From Clostridia bacterium (lineage in GTDB: Bacteria > Bacillota > Clostridia > UBA1212), in NCBI GenBank assembly GCA_017848335.1, contig JAGDAX010000163.1:1-57549 (forward strand): a stretch of 57,549 nt of DNA, written 5' to 3'. Below are positions 36,279 through 44,299 of the stretch, piece after piece (positions within the stretch are counted from its first letter, which is position 1; every line of letters starts with the position of its first letter). The position numbers and the translations under genes are program-made. The notes under the pieces were generated by a model. It had not been told where the DNA came from. It searched no databases and saw nothing but the letters and a program-made list of their open reading frames with translations.

Positions 36279-37163
36279 TCACTCGCTCCATTCCAGACTG
36301 AACGACACCGTCACGCCGCCGCTCCCCAGCGCCTCCTGCAGCGCGTTCTTGTCGGGGCTGCCGATGACGGCCAGCCGCGTTAAATCCCATGTGTTCTCGC
36401 CGTAATAGATCGTAATTTGGTTGCCCTGATAGAGGATGACGTCCCCGGCCTTGGCGGTCATCCGGCTGTCGCTTCGGGGCAGCTCCCAGGGCAGCGCGCC
36501 CACCTTCTCGAAGCCGCCGTAGTCCTCCATGTCGACGGAAATGCACGCCGGGCTGAGCTTCTCGATAAGCGCCTTCGCCGAGGGGTTGTCCTCAAGGCTC
36601 GCGTAGAAGGTCTTGCCGCCGACCTCGATCACCAGCACCGGCACAGGGGTTTCGACCGGCACAGGGGTTTCGGCAGACACCGGGGTTTCGACCGGCTCAG
36701 TGGCTTCGGCAGACACCGGGGTTTCGGCCGTCCCGGAGGTTTCGGCCGTCCCGAGGGGCTTGATCGACGCGTTTTCCGCAGGCATGAACCTGTCGCCGTC
36801 ATTCACGGTCAGATACGTGAATTTGCTTGAGCCCTCGGCAATATAAACCAGGCCGCCGTCCTTGCAGGCAAAGCGGAAGGAGCGGTCGATGCCCGTCGTC
36901 TCGGTAAGTGTGACGATGCCGTCCTTCTCGGACCAGCTGCCCATGCCGATGTAGCTGCTGAGCGTGCCTTCGTAGTATTGGTACGTTCCGTCCTCCCGCA
37001 GCGTCAGCGTGAACAAGCCGCCGAAGCCGGGCTTTTCCCAGACAAACGTCTTCCCGACAATATCAGCCATTTCCGTATTTTCCCCTCCTGTACACGCGCA
37101 GATGCCCGCCAATAACACCGCGAGCACCGCCGAAAGCAGCAATTTGACAGCCCTTCTTTTCAT
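36279..37163 (-). CDS. Lipoprotein with cyclophilin-like domain
   Basis: 294 residues: signal MKRRAVKLLLSAVLAVLL with lipobox at Cys24 (ICAC), an N-terminal beta domain (KTFVWEKPGFGGLFTLTLRE, WSEKDGIVTLTET), a Thr/Pro/Val-rich repeat linker (ETPVSAETPVPVETPVPV, encoded near 36640-36740), and a C-terminal cyclophilin-like domain of the PF18050 type (DMEDYGGFEKVGALPWELP, GDVILYQGNQITIYYGEN). Members are small beta barrels, generally not proven peptidyl-prolyl isomerases. The start at 37163 has AGGAG 9 nt upstream. Confidence 0.82.
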   Translation of the reverse strand: MKRRAVKLLLSAVLAVLLAGICACTGGENTEMADIVGKTFVWEKPGFGGLFTLTLREDGTYQYYEGTLSSYIGMGSWSEKDGIVTLTETTGIDRSFRFACKDGGLVYIAEGSSKFTYLTVNDGDRFMPAENASIKPLGTAETSGTAETPVSAEATEPVETPVSAETPVPVETPVPVLVIEVGGKTFYASLEDNPSAKALIEKLSPACISVDMEDYGGFEKVGALPWELPRSDSRMTAKAGDVILYQGNQITIYYGENTWDLTRLAVIGSPDKNALQEALGSGGVTVSFSLEWSE

Positions 37164-37264
37164 CGTGCAGCTCCTACGTCGTCTCTTAAAAAAGGTTTTC
37201 GATTTGCGCGAAAAGCGACGCTTGCGCAAAAGCAGTCAGCCCGCGGCATCACTGCGCCGGCCGC

Positions 37265-38014
37265 TTAAAACCTGATCTTCAGCACCACCTCGATGCCTTC
37301 GTCCACAGCGTCCCTGAAGGTTTCGCCGTCCTTCGCACGCCCGACGATGTCCCCGTAGTGCACCGGAATCGCGACCTTGGGGCGGATCCTGTTGACCAGC
37401 GCCGCAGCCTGCTTCGCGTTCATCGTGTAAGTGCCTCCCGCCGGAACCAGCGCCACGTCGCATTTCACCGCCGCGGCTTCCTCCGTAGCGTCCGTGTCCC
37501 CGGCAATATAGACCCGCTGTCCGGCAATCTTCAGCACGTATCCGACCCAGCCCGCGCTTCTGGGGTGAAAGGGCTTGCCGACGTTGTAAGACGGCACCGT
37601 TTCGAGCTCGAGAAGCTTCGCGCCGCAGCCATTTTCGGCGGCCGCACCTTCAGCCTGCTCTGCGGAAACGTTCGCGGCAATACCCTCCACCGTGTACGCC
37701 TCGCCCGGCTTCACGGTGACGATCTTCCCGACAATGCCCTCCGCCGCGGCTGCCTTGGCGCGCATATTCTCGGGCACCACCAGCACGGTATTGGCGCAGG
37801 CGACGCTCTCGACGTCCTTCAGCGAAAAATGGTCGTGGTGATCGTGGGTTATCAGCACAAAATCGGCATTCCTTGGCGCGGCTTCGGCGCGAAAAGGATC
37901 CACGTGGATCTCCATGCCGCAGGCACTGAGCCTGACGTGGTTCTGCTTCAGCACGTCAATGCCGGCCACGATGCTTGCGGTGTCGCCAGCCGCCGGGAAT
38001 GAAAGGTTGTTCAT
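37265..38014 (-). CDS. MBL-fold metal-dependent hydrolase
   Basis: 249 residues of the beta-lactamase-like (UlaG/YtnP-type) superfamily. Seen: THDHHDHFS (metal-binding HxHxDH), YIAGDTD and the final PVHYGDIVG His. The family hydrolyses small esters, lactones or phosphoesters with two metals; substrate unknown. AAGGAG lies 9 nt before the ATG. Downstream it is followed by 100 bases and the lipoprotein gene in the same direction. Confidence 0.85.
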   Translation of the reverse strand: MNNLSFPAAGDTASIVAGIDVLKQNHVRLSACGMEIHVDPFRAEAAPRNADFVLITHDHHDHFSLKDVESVACANTVLVVPENMRAKAAAAEGIVGKIVTVKPGEAYTVEGIAANVSAEQAEGAAAENGCGAKLLELETVPSYNVGKPFHPRSAGWVGYVLKIAGQRVYIAGDTDATEEAAAVKCDVALVPAGGTYTMNAKQAAALVNRIRPKVAIPVHYGDIVGRAKDGETFRDAVDEGIEVVLKIRF

Positions 38015-38187
38015 GATCGGACTCCTTTCGGTAAAAATTTAAATAAATAAAACAGTATGAATACCGTAAAAGCTTCAGTATCAATCAGCAAGAGATTCAA
38101 AAATCCGGGGTATATCGACACGACGGCTGCATATTCTCGCCGCATCCCCGATAGCTTTCCGGCATTGTCTGAAAGCCGGCGCCGCAC

Positions 38188-38634
38188 TCATTCCTCCTCA
38201 GTCTCGGAGAGCTTATTGCCCTTCAGGCCCATCAAGCGGCTGTTCAGCTCCTTGAGCAGCTCCCGGTCGCTGCCCGAATACTTCTGGTACTCCGAGAATC
38301 TGCAGTAATCGGAGACGGTCCTGCCAAATCTCGTTTTGTTGCAGTCGATGCTGTAGCTCCAGGGGCTGTAATCCGTGGCGAAAAGGCCGCTTTTGGGCCG
38401 CTTCCCAAGCGACAGAACGCGCTTCCTGATCACAAACGCCTCGAACTCTTCGACGGCTTCGGGGGCGACCTCGTAGGTGACCACCACCGTCGGCGAGCTG
38501 TGCATCCTGCGGTCGCGGCACTCCATCACCCAGCTGCCGTCCTTGTTCTGTCCGAGCGTCACACTGTGGCTCTCGCCCCGCATATCGCAATAGCCCGGGC
38601 TGTATCTGACCGAGCGAAGGTTAATCTTTTTCAT
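38188..38634 (-). CDS. Hypothetical protein, 148 residues
   Basis: Not recognised. Begins MKKINLRSVRYSPGYCDMRG and includes HSVTLGQNKDGSWVMECRDR, a beta-hairpin-like pattern seen in small cytosolic proteins of unknown function, and ends in a charged helix. Start at 38634 is chosen for GAGG 8 nt upstream. No signal peptide or membrane helix. It follows the flavodoxin gene in the same direction. Confidence 0.65.
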   Translation of the reverse strand: MKKINLRSVRYSPGYCDMRGESHSVTLGQNKDGSWVMECRDRRMHSSPTVVVTYEVAPEAVEEFEAFVIRKRVLSLGKRPKSGLFATDYSPWSYSIDCNKTRFGRTVSDYCRFSEYQKYSGSDRELLKELNSRLMGLKGNKLSETEEE

Positions 38635-38731
38635 ACGTCTATCCTCATTTTCCATATTTTCCACGCCGCGACGATCAGATCCTGCGCGCCGTTCCGTCGG
38701 AGCGCCGGTCAATTCCCGCGACGCAATTCCG

Positions 38732-39181
38732 TCATCCCAGCGCGTCAAGCTTCGCGAGCTCGTCCGCATTGTCCTTCGGCTGCCTCAAATGGATCACCGC
38801 GGCATCCGGGTACAGCTTCGCGACCTTGGCGGAGGCGTTTTTGGCGCCGCCGCTGCCGCTGCAGAGCACGAAGGTCAGCTTCTTGCCGGACAGATCCGTG
38901 TCCCTGAGAACGGTGTTCACGGGGCTCGCAAACCGCCCGTTCCAAATGGGCGCACCAATACAAACCTCATCAAAGCCGCTGACGTCGCTGTCGTAATTTG
39001 TGAGCGCCGGCTTCTGGGAAATTGCCGCGGAAAAGCCGCCCTTCATCATCTGCGGAAAAAGCTTGTCGCTGAGCTTGAAGGGAGTCTCGACCCTCCGGAG
39101 CTCGAAGCCCTTTTCGGCCATTTTGGCGGCCACTGCGTCACCGTTCCCGCTGAACGAATAGTAGATAAAAAGTTTTGACAT
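38732..39181 (-). CDS. Flavodoxin-like protein
   Basis: 149 residues. MSKLFIYYSFSGNGDAVA gives the beta1 strand and FMN phosphate loop (S-x-S-G-N-G in place of T-G-N-T), followed by EVCIGAPIWNGRFASPVNTV, the typical second FMN loop, and LTFVLCSGSGG. It probably carries electrons in the cytoplasm. Start at 39181 is supported by AAGGAAA 7 nt upstream; longer frames only add translated tandem repeat. Confidence 0.82.
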   Translation of the reverse strand: MSKLFIYYSFSGNGDAVAAKMAEKGFELRRVETPFKLSDKLFPQMMKGGFSAAISQKPALTNYDSDVSGFDEVCIGAPIWNGRFASPVNTVLRDTDLSGKKLTFVLCSGSGGAKNASAKVAKLYPDAAVIHLRQPKDNADELAKLDALG

Positions 39182-39220
39182 GGTGATTTCCTTTCGTTGA
39201 TCCGTGCACCTTTCGCAAAT

Positions 39221-39281
39221 CCCTGCGCCATTTTCGCAAACCCCGCGGCCATTTTCGCAAACCCTGCGCCATTTTCGCAAA
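39221..39281. repeat. 20/21-bp tandem repeat, three units
   Basis: CCCTGCGCCATTTTCGCAAA at 39221, a 21-bp variant at 39241 and a third at 39262, directly upstream of the flavodoxin gene. Confidence 0.9.
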
Positions 39282-39369
39282 CCGGCACCTTAAAGCAAGC
39301 CCGGCGCTCTTGCCGCGGCTAATTCAAGCCGTCCCTGTCAAGGCTTGTCCCGGCAGCCCGCGTCGCGTC

Positions 39370-39789
39370 TTATTCAAACATCGCGATCTCCACGGAGTCC
39401 ATAAACTGGCACATGGAGAGGTTGAAATTCCTGTAGTCCGCCTCGGCGAATTCCTCCGCCAGCTTTTCGTCGTCCGTTTTCGCGAACACTGAGAGCCTGA
39501 CCAGGTCCGACTGGTTGAAAACCGTAATCACCAGCGGCAGGCGAATGATCCCGGAAACACCGCGAATGGTCAGATAGCCGTTTTCCTCGATATCCATTAC
39601 CTCCTCCGCGCTCGCGACCATGGCCTTCTTCTCGCCGGTGCCGCCGCTTCCCACGAATATCTCCGGGTCCTCGGTGTACCTGTAAACCAGCGAAGCCGCT
39701 TTGCAAATGCTGTCCCATCCGACCCTGTACGTCAACGTCCATTCCGAATAAAGCCAATCTCCGTCCTTTTTGACGCCCAATAATTTCAT
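39370..39789 (-). CDS. Hypothetical protein, 139 residues
   Basis: Not recognised. Reads MKLLGVKKDGDWLYSEWTLT with several strands (NGYLTIRGVSGIIRLPLVIT) and an acidic C-terminal helix (KTDDEKLAEEFAEADYR). No signal peptide or membrane segment, so cytosolic. A G-rich site (AGGGGGA) precedes the ATG. It is separate from its neighbours by repeats. Confidence 0.65.
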   Translation of the reverse strand: MKLLGVKKDGDWLYSEWTLTYRVGWDSICKAASLVYRYTEDPEIFVGSGGTGEKKAMVASAEEVMDIEENGYLTIRGVSGIIRLPLVITVFNQSDLVRLSVFAKTDDEKLAEEFAEADYRNFNLSMCQFMDSVEIAMFE

Positions 39790-40223
39790 ACCGATCCCCC
39801 TTCTGATATTGCCGCGAAGTTAAAAACCGAATCTCACGCGAAGCCCGTGAAGCTGCCGCCCGCGAAGCCGGAGCCCTTGATTCCCCGAATCCCCGACCCG
39901 CGAAGCCTCTTCCAAAGCACTTCCCGGTACGCGAAGGCGCCCCTTCCAAGGCACTGCCCGATTACAGTTTTAATATACCCCAGCCGCCCTTCAAAATCAA
40001 CCGGTTTTATATTTCCACGCTTTTCCCGGGCATTTTCCGGGGAAATTTCAAGCGTCCACGTTGCCGGATAAATTTCATACTTCCACATTTCCGGGTAGAT
40101 TTCAGGCGTCCGCATTGCCGAACAATCACCCACGGCTCAGCCGCAAATTCTCCGCAGCGCACCGGATTTCAAACGCCCATCTGCGCCGCAGTCACCGCAG
40201 TCCTCGCATGAACCGCCGGCCCT
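39790..40223. other. Intergenic stretch with 27-bp repeat
   Basis: On the minus strand 40030-40125 contains about three degenerate 27-bp units (translating as EIYPEMWKY / EIYPATWTL / EISPEN). A frame is open here on the minus strand but has no ribosome binding site. I see no gene. Confidence 0.55.
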
Positions 40224-41213
40224 TCAGACGCCCTTCTCCAGCGCCCTGTACGCCTTGGTGACAAAAGCCGCGTAGCCCTCCCGCACGTCCGCGGGCGCCT
40301 CAATGCTGACCAGCCCCCCGAAGCCCACGATCCACGCGTAAAGCACGCTGTTCACGGCCACCTCCACGTCCGCCCGGAAGCGGTCCTCGCCGCATTGACG
40401 GGTCTTGACGGTCTCGCCGAAGCGGTCTATTATCGCGTCCATCACGGAATTGTCGCACAGCAGCTCCACGTTCCTGCGGTCGGAGGTGAACATGTGGTAC
40501 ATGGTGTTGAGGTAGCGGTCCAGGTCGAAGCCCCGGGGCATGGGCAGTGCGTCCTCGGGCAGCAGCTTCGGCGTCGCAGCAATACGATCCACCCGATAAT
40601 TCGTGACCGTGTCGTGCTTGTGGCACCAGCCCACCACGTAGTAGAAGTCGCCGTTCCAGACAAGCTGCCAGGGGCTGAAGCGGTACCAGTAGCCGTCGTG
40701 GCGCGGCTTGCGCTCTTTGCGGGCGTTGTACGCGAAGTACTGAAAGACGATCTGCCGCCGCTCGGTAATGGCCGTATTGATCGCGTCGACGATGCTCATG
40801 ACCTTGCGGTTGGTGCCCTTGATGCGCCTCTCCACGGAGACGTTGCGGATCATGCGCGAGGACGCGTGCTGCCCGGCAAGGGAGCTTATCTTCTCGATAA
40901 TTTTCCGGCTCTGGCTCTTGGAAATGAACCGGGCGGAGGCCACCGCGTCGATCATCATGCGCAGCTCGGAGTCGCTGAAGAAGCGGTCCAGCACGTTGTA
41001 TTTGTTCTGGGTGGACTTGGTGAGCTGGATGTCCATGCCGAGGCTTTGCAGCAGCTCGACGTCCGGGCCGATGGTGGTCCGGTGGGTGGGCATGCCGAAT
41101 TCCTCCTCAAGGATCTTCGTCAGCTGCGCCGTGGTGAGGCTGTGCTCCGGATCGGTGCGCTCGTACAGGATTTTCGCCAGGATGAAGGGGCGAAGCTTTG
41201 CGTCGTTGTCCAT
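40224..41213 (-). CDS. WYL-domain transcriptional regulator
   Basis: 329 residues: N-terminal helix-turn-helix (SLTTAQLTKILEEEFGMPTH, RTTIGPDVELLQSLGM), then a WYL domain (ERRQIVFQYFAYNA, WYRFSPWQLVWNGDFYYVVG, NYRVDRI) and a C-terminal WCX part. The family binds nucleotides or nucleic-acid ligands and represses or activates nearby genes, often in defence islands. AGGAG lies 9 nt before the ATG. It stands at the edge of the AT-rich island and could regulate either side. Confidence 0.88.
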   Translation of the reverse strand: MDNDAKLRPFILAKILYERTDPEHSLTTAQLTKILEEEFGMPTHRTTIGPDVELLQSLGMDIQLTKSTQNKYNVLDRFFSDSELRMMIDAVASARFISKSQSRKIIEKISSLAGQHASSRMIRNVSVERRIKGTNRKVMSIVDAINTAITERRQIVFQYFAYNARKERKPRHDGYWYRFSPWQLVWNGDFYYVVGWCHKHDTVTNYRVDRIAATPKLLPEDALPMPRGFDLDRYLNTMYHMFTSDRRNVELLCDNSVMDAIIDRFGETVKTRQCGEDRFRADVEVAVNSVLYAWIVGFGGLVSIEAPADVREGYAAFVTKAYRALEKGV

Positions 41214-41256
41214 GGGGTAAACTCCTATCGCGAGTTAGAGTAGTCTCGTTTTCAAA

Positions 41257-41493
41257 TCATCTAATTATCATCTGATTAATTCTGACTTGTGCCATAGTAT
41301 ATCCAAGTGCAGCAGCTCGTTGGTATGCTTTAAGCGTTTGAACTCGATTCCCGGAATTACGAAAATACTCACCCATAACAAAAATTATCGTAGCGATACT
41401 TCTGCTGACCATTTTTGCGTAACTGTCATTTGGATTATACTCACCTTCTGAATCAGAAGAAAAAACTTTTCTTATCTTAATTGAATTAGCCAC
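41257..41493 (-). CDS. Small Sel1/TPR-like protein or fragment
   Basis: 78 residues from a GTG start with AAGGAT upstream. The end (VQTLKAYQRAAALGYTMAQV) resembles a single Sel1-like repeat. The frame is open and protein-like further upstream (IYTQEYFTKEEKDSL) to a TGA near 41583 but has no ATG there, so it may be the C-terminal scrap of a longer gene. AT-rich like the island to its right. Confidence 0.4.
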   Translation of the reverse strand: MANSIKIRKVFSSDSEGEYNPNDSYAKMVSRSIATIIFVMGEYFRNSGNRVQTLKAYQRAAALGYTMAQVRINQMIIR

Positions 41494-41985
41494 AAGGCTA
41501 TCCTTCTCTTCCTTTGTAAAATATTCTTGAGTGTATATATTTGACTTGTATCCATTTCGGTGGTTCCTTCTTTTGCATCAATGTCAGTATCGGCGTTCCT
41601 CAAGGTCTGCAATACTCGTGTATAGCCTTTGCTTCATATTTGCAAGTCTTTTAAATGAAAACCTCTGTCAAAACTGCTTATAGCATAATAATAAACCAAT
41701 TGTCAGTATACCCCACTTCCCGGCCCTTTTCAATACCGCACGCCTGTATTATTGAGAAAAGCCCCGCTGGTGTCGCTTTCAGCCGACAATAAAACGCATT
41801 TTTCACCCTTCCGCTTAATCTCTCGCATTCGTTTCCGGACGAAGAACAGGATTAAGCGATGAAAAATGATCGATGACTCAATGTCTGATAACGGATGTAC
41901 CTTCCCCGGGAACCGTTCCGGTTTTTGCGCGAACAGTCGCCAGTGAGGCGGTCAAACCGCGGTCAAACCGCCGCTACAAAAAATC
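41494..41985. other. Gene-free stretch before the ABC cluster
   Basis: About 490 bases, mixed composition, with short inverted segments (GCGGTCAAACCGCGGTCAAACCGC near 41948). I see no gene and no terminator. Confidence 0.5.
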
Positions 41986-42014
41986 TTGAAAAACCGGAAT
42001 TTCAATGCTATCAT
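41986..42014 (+). promoter_or_regulatory. Probable promoter of the ABC cluster
   Basis: TTGAAA (41986-41991), 17 bases, TATCAT (42009-42014). If used, the leader before the first large gene is about 490 nt. Confidence 0.7.
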
Positions 42015-42187
42015 ACTTAGGAGTAAGGTACTATTAAGAAACGTGCCGAACGCGAAAACGATGACATCGATTTATAAAGTTTTTAATAACAGATAAGATT
42101 AAAGTAAAATGGGTGACCTTATGAATTGTCTTTCAAGTATCGATAACGCATTCATCATATGATATAGCCCTTACTTCCAGGTGCCGT

Positions 42188-42331
42188 TTGTGTAACGAAA
42201 CAGATCTTGATGCAGAAACTCAAAAAGAAAAAACCATACAGTCTTTTAAGTGTTCTTGCCATACATACAGTGGCTGCTCAAAACGGGGACTAAACGGCGG
42301 TGCCGCACAGTCAACAGGCTCTCCTAAATGA
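42188..42331 (+). CDS. Possible Cys-rich small peptide
   Basis: From TTG 42188 a 47-residue frame reads LCNETDLDAETQKEKTIQSF then KCSCHTYSGCSKRG and a Gly/Ala/Ser tail, ending TGA. Four Cys lie in the product (a fifth just before the TTG). AGGTG lies 5 nt upstream, a modest site. It lies between a promoter and an ATPase plus two ABC exporters, where a precursor peptide would be expected. The C-x-x-C...C-x-C layout could instead be a scrap of a zinc-ribbon protein, since the frame is open upstream to 42122. Confidence 0.25.
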   Translation: MCNETDLDAETQKEKTIQSFKCSCHTYSGCSKRGLNGGAAQSTGSPK

Positions 42332-42356
42332 TTCGTGAGCACAATTTCACAACAAT

Positions 42357-42381
42357 TGCAGTTGTAATAAAAGTCAACTGC
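42357..42381 (+). promoter_or_regulatory. Leader hairpin
   Basis: GCAGTTG / CAACTGC inverted repeat with an 11-base loop (42358-42382) in the untranslated leader. No T-tract follows. Confidence 0.4.
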
Positions 42382-42511
42382 ATCGTTTCAAGAGTAAAGT
42401 ATAATGATGTTTCTTGCCGGATTTACAAGATCTGCTTGCACAGTCGCATTTTTAATAAGAATCATTTTTATCGTTGAGTGACGAATTTCACAATAAACGG
42501 AGGAAAACTGT

Positions 42512-44299
42512 TTGAAAAGACTAAAAAACATTTTATTGTCTATGGATAATAAAACAAGCACATACAGGGAGATGTACGAAGGTCCGATTTTTATTGTCCC
42601 CGAAGAGGGAATACCGTACGAAGATAGTGATAATGTATATTATGATGATTCAATTGGATACAAAATAACTCGAACAAACAAACTGGCTCTTGACAAACCA
42701 ACAATTACAATTCAAATTCCTGTTGATTTAATTGGGATTAGAAAATGTTCAATTGCGGCAGCAGATTATTGTTTGCGCTCACTCAAACCGTATATTGAAA
42801 GAATAAACGACAGTCTTTTCAATCGAAATCGCCCGGATTCCGAAAACGGAAAATTCCATGTGTATAATCCGGGTGGGGAAGTATTGGTGCGTAATACGTC
42901 ATTTTTTTGGGATTGCATACAAAAGGATTATGAAAGCGGTGCCGGAGTAACAGTGTTTTTAACAAATAAAAGCAAGGATGAATTTTCAAAAACGTGTCTT
43001 TGTGTTGTTATTCAAGCCCAGCTACCATCAAAAAGAATAAAAAAAACGATTCAGATGTTATGTAAAGATTTGCCGGCGGCTGTTAATTCTTTTGTTTCGG
43101 AATTTGATGTTTGTGAATTGGAGACTGTTTATGCGCTTGAAGATAAGCAAACCGGCATTCGTGAATGGTTAGGGAAGAACGGTTACTGTGCTTTTATCGC
43201 TAACGGAAGTATATTGCCTCGCGTTGGAGGAAGCGATCAACCGCTTCCAGACGCAGTTCCGTTTAGTTCTGCTCCTAACCACGAAATTGAAATTTGCGGA
43301 GTCTGCGGGATGGGAATCAAGTGCGGAGTAACTGTAATTTCCGGCGGTGGGTACTCCGGAAAATCCACATTGCTTGATGCTATAGCTGCAGGTATTTATA
43401 ACCATGTTTTGGGAGACGGTCGAGAACTATGCATCACTGACAGTAGTGCAATGACGATAGTCGCTGAAGACGGTCGAAGTATAAAAAGCGTTAATATCTC
43501 CCCATTTATTCAATGGTTACCAAAAGGCGACCCGCATAATTTTACTACCGATAATGCATCCGGCTCAACTTCTCAGGCGGCGAATATTATGGAAGCAATT
43601 AATTGTGGTTCTAAATTGCTTCTTATCGATGAAGACAGAAGTGCGACAAATTTTATGATTCGTGATAATGTTATGCGAGAACTTATTAATAAAGAACCTA
43701 TTACACCTTTCACTGATCGGGCACAAGAATTATACCAAACATGCGGAGTTTCTACTGTTCTTGTAATAGGTGGAAGCGGTGAGTATTTACCTGTTGCTGA
43801 CGAAGTGTTTGTAATGGACGGTTTTCAGGTAAAAGATGAAACAAAAAAGGCTAAGGACATCTGCAAAAAACACAAGTATACCAGATCTGTAATGACACCT
43901 GCTGTTTGGACACAGAAGCGCGTACTGTATTCAGAAGGATTCACTTCGTATCCCAAAGGAAGCGGAAGCGAAAAACTCGAAGTGTCGGCACAAGGTTTTA
44001 TATTTATGGGCGATGAAGAAATATCTGTTCGAAGTCTCCTGAATATTGTTACGAAAAACCAATTGGATTCTATAGGATATATGCTCCGTTATATTGCAAT
44101 AAAGAATACAGATGAAATTATTGATTCTGACATCCGGATTAAAGAATTATACAACCTCATTGAAGACAACAAACTTGACTGTATTTATTCCGGTTTTTTT
44201 ACAAAAACGGAACGTTTTCTTGATTTACCTCGTCCACAGGAGTTGCTGGCAGTAATAAATAGAATGAGAATGATTAAAATGAAAACAGGAGAAAACTAA
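42512..44299 (+). CDS. ABC-class predicted ATPase (PF09818 type)
   Basis: 595 residues, soluble. Seen: GVTVISGGGYSGKSTLLDAI (Walker A), DNASGSTSQAANIMEAI, KLLLIDEDRSATNFMIRD (Walker B with the family's D-E-D-x-S-A-T-N-F-M-I-R), ITPFTDRAQELYQTCGVSTV and VLVIGGSGEYLPVADEVF. These are hallmarks of the conserved but uncharacterised 'predicted ATPase of the ABC class' family; usual length is about 570. Start is TTG with GGAGGA 7 nt upstream. Its stop overlaps the start of the first ABC exporter gene by one base (TAATG), so the genes are coupled. In most genomes this gene stands alone; finding it with exporters is unusual. Confidence 0.85.
   Translation: MKRLKNILLSMDNKTSTYREMYEGPIFIVPEEGIPYEDSDNVYYDDSIGYKITRTNKLALDKPTITIQIPVDLIGIRKCSIAAADYCLRSLKPYIERINDSLFNRNRPDSENGKFHVYNPGGEVLVRNTSFFWDCIQKDYESGAGVTVFLTNKSKDEFSKTCLCVVIQAQLPSKRIKKTIQMLCKDLPAAVNSFVSEFDVCELETVYALEDKQTGIREWLGKNGYCAFIANGSILPRVGGSDQPLPDAVPFSSAPNHEIEICGVCGMGIKCGVTVISGGGYSGKSTLLDAIAAGIYNHVLGDGRELCITDSSAMTIVAEDGRSIKSVNISPFIQWLPKGDPHNFTTDNASGSTSQAANIMEAINCGSKLLLIDEDRSATNFMIRDNVMRELINKEPITPFTDRAQELYQTCGVSTVLVIGGSGEYLPVADEVFVMDGFQVKDETKKAKDICKKHKYTRSVMTPAVWTQKRVLYSEGFTSYPKGSGSEKLEVSAQGFIFMGDEEISVRSLLNIVTKNQLDSIGYMLRYIAIKNTDEIIDSDIRIKELYNLIEDNKLDCIYSGFFTKTERFLDLPRPQELLAVINRMRMIKMKTGEN

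Noticed and set aside
39834..40133. 99-codon minus-strand frame with EIYPEMWKY-type repeats
   Set aside because: No ribosome binding site; repeat-driven; no membrane or signal feature. Kept as a noncoding repeat.
42210..42293. 27-codon frame MQKLKKKKPYSLLSVLAIHT in the ABC cluster leader
   Set aside because: No ribosome binding site and overlaps the more striking Cys-rich frame; basic run comes from A-rich DNA.
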